In this document: positions 39,501 through 48,500 of the stretch, piece after piece | Layout: the number at the start of each line of letters is the position of its first letter | Numbering within the stretch: position 1 is the first letter of the stretch | Origin: Sipunculus nudus | Taxonomy: Eukaryota; Annelida; Sipuncula; Golfingiida; Sipunculidae | DNA length: 64,000 nucleotides | Assembly (NCBI GenBank): GCA_026874595.1 | Contig: CM049309.1 | Coordinates: forward strand, 55,402,079 to 55,466,078 | Direction: 5' to 3' | Translations under genes and position numbers: made by a program | The notes under the pieces: generated by a model | Databases searched by the model: none | What the model saw: only the letters and a program-made list of their open reading frames with translations | What the model was told of the DNA's origin: nothing

Positions 39501-42500
39501 ATTTTATGACAGGTGGCACCACCTACATTCACGTTCACGCTGATGACATCCAAGCTCATATCTCGGGAACTGTTTGACCGATCGGGCCAAAATTTTGAAT
39601 GTGTATAGATCTAACATAGCTCTTTATCATACACAAAACTGGTGGCACCACCTGCAACCATTTTTGCACAGCGTCTGTCTGTTTGTCTGCCGTGCAATAA
39701 GGTCACTCACATCTTGGCAGTGGTTTGACATATCTGCCTAAAATTTTGGAGTTTTATACATCCTGGATAGCTTTCTTGATTTTATGACAGGTGGCGCCAC
39801 CTTTATTCTAGTTTATGCTGCAGACATCCAAGCTCATATCTCGGGAACTGTTTGAACGATTGGGCCAAAATTTTGCATGTGTATAGATCTCACATAGGTC
39901 TTTATCATACACAAAACTGGAGGGGCCACCTGCAACCATTTTTGCACATTTTGCACAGCGTCTGTCTGTTGGTCTGCCGTGGCCTAAAATCACTCATTTC
40001 TCTGTAGTGGTTTGACATAACTGCCTAAAATTTTGCAGGTTTATACATCCTGGATAGCTTTCTTGATTTTATGACAGGTGGCGCCACCTACATTCTAGTT
40101 AACGCTGCACACATCCAAGCTAATATCTCAGGAACCATTTGACTGATTGGGCCAAAATTGTGCTTGTGTTTAGATCTCACATAGGTCTTTATCATACACA
40201 AAACTGCAACCATTTTTGCACAGCGTCTGTCTGTTTGTCTGCCGTGCAATAAGGTCACTCACATCTTGGCAGTGGTTTGACATATCTGCCTAAAATTTTG
40301 GAGTTTTATACATCCTGGATAGCTTTCTTGATTTTATGACAGGTGGCGCCACCTTTATTCTAGTTTATGCTGCAGACATCCAAGCTCATATCTCGGGAAC
40401 CGTTTGAACGATTGGGCCAAAATTTTGCATGTGTATAGATCTCACATAGGTCTTTATCATACACAAAACTGGAGGGGCCACCTGCAACCATTTTTGCACA
40501 TTTTGCACAGCGTCTGTCTGTTGGTCTGCCGTGGCCTAAAATCACTCATTTCTCTGTAGTGGTTTGACATAACTGCCTAAAATTTTGCAGGTTTATACAT
40601 CCTGGATAGCTTTCTTGATTTTATGACAGGTGGCGCCACCTACATTCTAGTTAACGCTGCACACATCCAAGCTAATATCTCAGGAACCATTTGACTGATT
40701 GGGCCAAAATTGTGCTTGTGTTTAGATCTCACATAGGTCCATATCATACACAAAACTGCAACCATTTTTGCACAGCGTCTGTCTGTTTGTCTGCCGTGGG
40801 CTAAAATCACTCATATCCATGTAGTGGTTTGACTTTTCTGCCTCAAATTTTGCATATGTATACAACTTGGACAGCTTTCTGGATTTGTGGTAGGTTGCAC
40901 AACCTACATACACATTTAGGCTGCAGACATCCATGCTAATATGCAACATACCTCACTCTGTTTCCCCTTGCCACTCAATCCATGCCTCACTTCACTCTGA
41001 TTTTGGCAGATACATGTAGTCACTTGTCGGCTACTCGTATTCTAGTTTTTAAAGTTTACTCATTTTTTCTCTATTTTTCAGATATGTAAATACAGACTAA
41101 ATCTTGGCCTGTTGGTTAATCTGTTTGATGCTTCAGTTGAATGGGTATCTACCATTCTGATGATAAAATTTCTTTTTGTGAATCTCTTCCCAGTCAGCTG
41201 AGCGTCATGACCCATGGGTCACTTGTTAAAGGACATTATCAGGAACAATATTAATCCTATTCTTTCATACTATCAGTTCACTTATGCTGTATACAAAGGT
41301 TTCTCAGCAAAACCATTCCAGCACACAGTCTAATTTTCTCGCATACAACTGTTTTACACCTTGTTATACCCCTGCATGTTGGTAAACACGGTCTGTTTAC
41401 CAAAACAAGGCCGTGTGACCGGTGGTCCGATTAAGAGGGGCAACAAGCGGTGTTTCAGCCAGCCAGCGGGTACATGTATTACAGTTTTGAGCCAATGAAG
41501 TCAGGGCATCTTCTGATTAGCACGTGTTGTGGCTTGCGCAGCACACAGCCAGATGCACTAGCTTTGTTTTTGTTGACACCTGCGATCAGGCCCGGTTCAC
41601 TGTTTTTAACACTCGTTTACAGGAGTAAGCAAATGGTTTCAAGGCAATATTTTGGTAGGTACAGATTTATTTCAAAGGGAAAAAAAAACATTTTTCATGT
41701 TAATTCAACATGCTTTATAGGCGATTTGACCCCTTTAATAAATGATATAGAACCAACCCAGTTATACACATGAAAACTTCTGCCATATTTTTCAAGCCAG
41801 GCCTATCTGTGGTTTTACTTCCTTTTCATCGTCTGATCAAATCAAGAGGAAGTCTGTAAATTATACAATAATGAAATCCCTAAAAACTGGAAACAAGAGG
41901 GGTTGAATATTATTTTACCTTACATGGGTCAAAAGTTATCCTCCCTATTTTATCTTAAAACTCAGCAAGGACTGATCATAATTGGCAAAAAATGATTAAT
42001 TGCCGAAAACTATCTGCCAAATTAATTCAAACTTGTTTTTTTTTCAGATATACACAATCTGTCATTATTTGATATGGTGGTCTGAGTGTGTATTATGGCC
42101 AGTTCTTTCTTTAGCAGTTTTCATCAACATATTTTGATAGGCCTGTAATACTTTCATTGGCTTATCACGGAATCTGGCATTGAATCTGATGTATTCCTTA
42201 GACAAGTTTTTTCATAAATGCAAAAATGTTGATGATAGGTCTATCATGATAATAGCTATATTGTCTAGTGTTTTAATTGGAAATTAAAAATTGTTTTTCT
42301 GTCATATCATCTGGAAAACGAAAGTGATGGATTAGTGTTTTAGCTGCTTTTAGGGTAATTAATCTAAACAGGTTGATGGGTAGGACTGTATTTGTGTTCT
42401 ATTAATTATTCAGGCTACAGAAGGGACAAGTTTTCAGATACACAAAGTTTGATGCAATATTTATCAGCTGGATTGCCTAAATTTTATATACACTTAATAA

Positions 42501-45500
42501 GTTTTCTTTAAGTATGAAAATACATATCATATATATTTATGATATTAATGTATCAAAGATCATATACAGACAAAGTTCAATTGGTGTAGATATTATAAAC
42601 CAGTATGTATAAAAGTTTAAAAGCAGCCAAGTTTCCATAAGTGTAAATTTCATATATTATCAGAAGTTTATCAAAAGCCAGTGTTCAGTTGGTGTTGATA
42701 TCATATATGTTCAACAGATTATCAGAAGCCAAGGTTCCATAAGTGGGGATATCATACGTATGAAAGATTATCAGAATTCAATTTTCCATCAATACAGTTA
42801 TCATGTACGGTATGTATGGAACATTATAAGAAACAAATGTTCCATCAATGTTTGTATCATATATCAATAGAAGATAAGCAAAAGCCAAGGTTCCACCAGT
42901 GAAGGTATTGTATATGTATAGTAAATAATGATCGGCCTGGGGTTCCATTGGAAAAGATATGATAAGTCTAAAGAAGATAAACATCAGCCAAGGTTCCATA
43001 AGTAGAGATATCATATATATATATATATAAGATTATCATCAGCCATTGTTTCAGTCAGTGTAGATATTATATATGTGTGGAGGATAATCAGGAGCCAAAG
43101 TTCATCAGTTTAGATATCATATATGTATAGATAATTATCATCAGCCAGTGTTTCAGTCAGTGTAGATATCATATATTTACATATAGGATTAAAAGCTGCA
43201 CAAGTGTATTGTAACTGGTGACAGAGATACAACATGCAAATGTTAAGGAAAAATACCAGACACATATACAGATGTAGATTTTAAATTTCTGATGGGATTA
43301 CAGTGAAACAGGTTACAAAATGTTTTTATTAGGCTAAAAAATCATATAGTATAAATTCAGATAAAAAATCTTAAAGTTTAAAATGATAAAATTCATGAAA
43401 AACTAATCTAAAAATGCTGAAATTCATGTTTATTACAGAGGTAAAAAGTTTGTCTTACCTGTAGGTTTAAAGTTAAGGATAATAATGAACAAATAACATG
43501 TCAGTGACCTGTTTACTGTGTTAACCTGGTCATTTTGTGCCAGTGAAGGAACAATGATATTTTATGTATAGTGTATTGTACACATCAAGCTAATCTGTGT
43601 GTTGTATCCCCATGTTTAAGCGTCATTCTTGCCAAGTAGGTTGGACAGAGGTCTGATTCTGTTGTCCTATCCTAGGCTGCCTTGTTCTATAGATTAAATT
43701 TTTTCTTATTATTGTTACAAGATAACAATTTTATGACAGCATTTACATTTGAAAATCAAATGCTGTCATACTTAAACACATCTGCAAAATCAGATGCAGT
43801 CTCTTTTTAAATGCATTTGGATTTGGACCAATGCCTGTTTACTGCCATATTTATAGCTTATTAAATTTCTATGAAACATATTTGTTACAACAGAATTTGT
43901 TTTGGTAGCATTTTTCTTCTTCAAGATAATCTTTTATAATTTCATTATTAATATTTTTTTTGTTACCTATAAAAGTAAGAAAATCCAAATGAAATTAGAA
44001 TTTCACATTAGCTTTTGCACTCAGTGCTGGTTTTAATTTTTCTATGTGATATTTGGATTAAGATTAACTTTATGTGGGATTAAATTGTAATATCACCCTG
44101 AGACAAAATTAAAACTGTTATAAAAAAACAGCCATAATGAGTATCTCATTATATATCATGGGTCAGGAGTATTCATCTGTAAAATGTCCCAGTGGATATG
44201 ACATTTAAAGGTTTATCTCCTGACACTTTAAAATCACCAACAGTGGCCTGAGAGAAAAAACAGGGTAGTGGGACACAGGGCAAGTGGTGCAGGATCAATA
44301 AAAAACTGGATCTCAAGGAGGTTATATTTGTTTAGTGGGCACATACAACTGTCCTCGATTCAGCCCTGTCCCAGCCCGCTACAGACAGAGTTATAGCTCT
44401 AGTGGTGTACAATATAAATCTCTAGTATTTGGGAGCTGTAGGATTTACAGCTGCCTGATGTATCCTAAAGCTGTATTTTTAGTTTCACACAGGACAGTCT
44501 AGTCAGGCTGGACCAGTAAAAAATGCTTAATATGCATGACATGTCACACAGCTCACAGACAAGAACGGAACCTCTAATTGCATGAGGTGCTGATATTGAC
44601 AGTTTTCATGAAGAGTTAAATCAGTACTTCCACAGACTATCAGGTGGATTCACATTTCCATCAATTCAAGGAAAAATTATGGCTATATTTACCAGAAAAA
44701 AATGCAAAAGAGTTGAAGAATAAATTCTCCCATACCTGTTACTTGGAGAATACGTCTCAAGTATTGCCATATTGAACTCCCACAGCCTCGGATGCTGGGA
44801 CTTTTCTTGGTTATCTTAAATTGAGAATTCCAACCACATGCTGGCTGTCAAGACAGTACACTTGATGTCTGAGTCCAAGATAAATCTCCTTATTAAAAGA
44901 AATTTAAATGCAGCAAAATAACAAATTAATATTAATAGTAGTCCATGATACCCGAGTCCATGTCCAAGTCAGAATCCCTAAAAAACTGGACTTGCGTCTG
45001 GCATTGCTGGTGCAGACATTGTTCTGTCAATGTGACATTATCCTGATTCTTAGAAACGTAAACATTGTTTACAAGCATCCAGACTCATATGTTGTCTTTT
45101 GGCTTCTTCAGACTTTACACTTATGTCCTACAAACAAAGTGTGGATGCCTTTTTGTTTGTGAAGGTTGACATTTTGAATATTCACAAAAATAAAACCTTA
45201 GTGAATAAGATGCCTCATCTACACAGGTGATCGGACATTTACCTTACAGCCTCATCGTCATATCATACATGTCATACGCTTTGGAGCATTTTTAGCTCAG
45301 CCGACTGAAAGTCATCTGAGCTATAGCGATCAGTCTTTGTCCGTCTTCCAGTCAGCCTGCCAGTTGTCCGTTCACAGAGCACAAATAGTAACTGTTTGAC
45401 CTAGAATCTTCTATCATAAAGTCCTGGGAGGTCCATGAAAAATCTCCTTGGAAACCTGAAATTAGGTACGTCTCTGTTAAACATATCCTTCAAGCTATAG

Positions 45501-48500
45501 GGCTTGTAAGTACCCCCCCCCCCACCCAAATAATTAAATTTTATATACAAAAGCTCCAGTACCTGAATAACTACTGCATTGATTTCCATGATTCTTTGCA
45601 TGCATATTGATCATGGAGTGTTTCATCAGTTCCTACTGACTGGTGGCGCCACCTGTATTTTAAAAAAATTTTACGCATTTTTATCTCTATTTTTTAGACC
45701 TTCAAATAGAGGGTTATCCGTTTACAGGGCACAAATCATAACTGTTGGACCTAGAATCTTCTGACTGTACATCCAGGGAGGTTCTAGGCAATTCAAAATT
45801 AGGTCGTTGTGACTTATATTCTGCAAGATATGTGAAAGAACATGATTTAAGCACCCTATATGACAGATCTGCATGATTGGACCTAGAGACTTCTAATTTG
45901 ATAAAGACCCAGGGAGATTCCTGTAAAAATTTCTTGGAAACCTGAAATGTCACTGTGACATATATTCAGCCAGCTGTATGACAGAATATGATTTTAACAC
46001 TCAGATTGGCTCAAATGGTAGCAGTTGGGTGTAGAATGAGGTCATTTTTAGGTATATCCAAGGTCTATTGGCAAAATGCATGATTTTGAGCATTCTGTGA
46101 GTCCTGTTGCCCATATTTCAAGGTTCATTGAATTCAGCTGAGTGTCATTGCCCCCCCCCCCCCACCCAAGCCACCTTGTAAAAGGTAGGGGGGAGGGGGC
46201 AATTCTAAGGAGGTAGGTGGGTGTATATGTATAATCACATGCTGCACCACACAAAAAAATTACCAAATATTAAATAATGAATTTACAGAATCAGGTGTGC
46301 CAAATTGATAATATTTATACCCTAATATAAGTCTTCTTCACATCTTAATAATACCTCTGATCTGTTACTGGGTTTTCATTTTTACTCAAAACCACTGGTG
46401 TGCATGATATGAAGCCCAAAACAAATATAGGCCTACTTTAATGAGAGAGGCAAAGGAAATACCATTTTTAAACTTACTTGAAGTTTAAGTTGTAATTACC
46501 AGATATTACCATGAACAATTATTTAACAGAAAACTGACCAGATTTCAGTCATGTATAATTGATTATTTACACAAGGAGCAATACAAAGAAAGTGTTATAT
46601 TCAAAAGCAGACCTTTCCATAAGGTTATATCAGTTTAAATATTATGCATACAAGTGTATTTCCAACCATTCTTACTAAAGGAAATGCATTATATTTTATT
46701 CCCTTAACCTCTAAAAATTGCACAGTACTGACATATATTACAAAACACGCTAAATTAAGAAATGAAGTTACAGTTGTTTTCACATGAGGCATGTAGACAT
46801 AAAAGAAATACAATGGATTTTCTATGCAAATAGTTGGAATTTACATCATTTCACAAAAGAAGGTCACACTGACTGCCACCAAAAGTGTGTGTGTGGGGGG
46901 GGGGGGGAGGAGTGTAGCGTTGAAAGAGGAAAAAAGATTGATACCAAAAATAATTACATGTTTTATGTAATCTGTAATTAATTAGTGTGATTTTACAAAT
47001 AATATCAATTTTCCATGTATTATCTACTTATAATGATTAACTATTTCCGCTCATTTAATTGTCCTTGTCAAATGATAAAGATTATGTCATCTGCATATAT
47101 TAAATGATAAAATAATGGATATGTACTTTGTTTAAGTCAGTCCAGTGTAACATCACAAAAATGGAACTCTAACAAAAACCTTGAAAAATTGGAAATAACA
47201 AAAAAATTATCCTCCTGTATATGATGCCAACTGCAAATTAACCATTTACCTCCATTTACATTTTCTAAAGTTGTTATCATTCATGGTTTGTATAAGCTCT
47301 TCATATGGTATCCCATAATGTTAATGTATTGTATCATTTTTGTTAACTGTCAATCCTATCAGATCTTCATCACTTTCACAAGCAACAGTATCATTATCAG
47401 CTGTTCTGTGTCAAGGGTTCAGTGGTGTCATCTGTTGGTCATGGCCATAACCAAAACATAGAAAACTTGGGCAAGTGGTATAGTTTGATATTAGCATCCC
47501 TCTTAATAATTGAGATATCAATCTTGTGAACTGATGCCAAGTTTTGCTCTGTCTCAGGGGATTAACTTAAGAACCTCCAGTATTTCTCCCTTTCATCTGA
47601 TTTTTCTTGATTTCCCACAGGTTTTACATCACCAGAAGCTGGGTCAGTCGAAGGAAGAGTTTTTACAGCTCAACGGACCTCAGATGGCCACTGCCACGCA
47701 CGTGTTAATTGTCATGACTGATGCCGCCATTAATTCTCCATTTGTCTTCCATGAAATTTTATTTGCTGATTGGTTGGGGAAGAAGCTGGTTACAGTTATG
47801 TTCAAAAACACCTGGCAGCGACTCCGGCCTTCACTTAAAGCAGTATTAGGTAGGTCACTGATTCACTCAGTTACTGTCATCAGTCACCACATGTGGTGTT
47901 TTACATTGTTCAAAGTGACATACGTGAGAAAAAGTAGTACATACTTCAGTAGTGCTACATTTCTCATAATTAATAGAAGTAATTAAAGATTTCTCCATTG
48001 GACCCAGGAAATGTATGTTTTTTAAGTGTGTGTGGGTGTAACCAAGCTTTAAACTTTGATAGGAGGTAGATATGATATGAAATACCGGTAGATTGTAATA
48101 TAATGTAAAAACATGACAGATTTGTCTGAATAAACTACAAGAAGTAATAAAAGATGTCTCCATTGAACCTAGGAAATGAATGTTTTTTTTTTTAAATGTG
48201 TGTGTATATTAACCAAGTTTAACTTTTATAGGAGGTAAATATGATATTTAATAGATTGTTATATAATAAAAGAATGACAGATTTGTGGGAATAAACCAAA
48301 AACCTTGCAGGTGTCCCAGCACTGAGGTTAACTGCATCCACATAAAATATACAGAGCAGATTTGAAATTAAAAGTATATAAAGGTGTGAGACAGTGACAA
48401 TGTTTAACATGAAATTCTTTTAGGACAAATGCAGCACCATCTAAATTTGAATATACATATTTAACTTGATAAGTATCTACTCAGTATGTTAATCCTGTAT

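Larger units (their letters stand above)
36982..41229 (+). mobile_element. GCTCAGCTGACTG-type element, copy 2, interrupted
   Basis: It has the same start (tttttagctcagctgactg) and end (cagtcagctgagcgtcatg, catgggtcacttgttaa) as copy 1. Internal units are anchored by the ggtctctgttacccatatc block at 37158, 37667, 38011, 38351 and 38693. An extra partial unit lies at 37370-37560. Unit-specific variants come in the same order as in copy 1. The last unit is interrupted by a nested insertion of about 2.1 kb (38883-41035). Confidence 0.8.

Noticed and set aside
39808..39993. Minus-strand 61-codon frame with a near-identical twin at 40360-40545
   Set aside because: The identity comes from the 552-bp tandem duplication of a non-coding repeat. 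No protein family resemblance.
41450..41773. 107-codon open frame in intron 1
   Set aside because: No recognisable motif, no supporting splice context, and length is compatible with chance.
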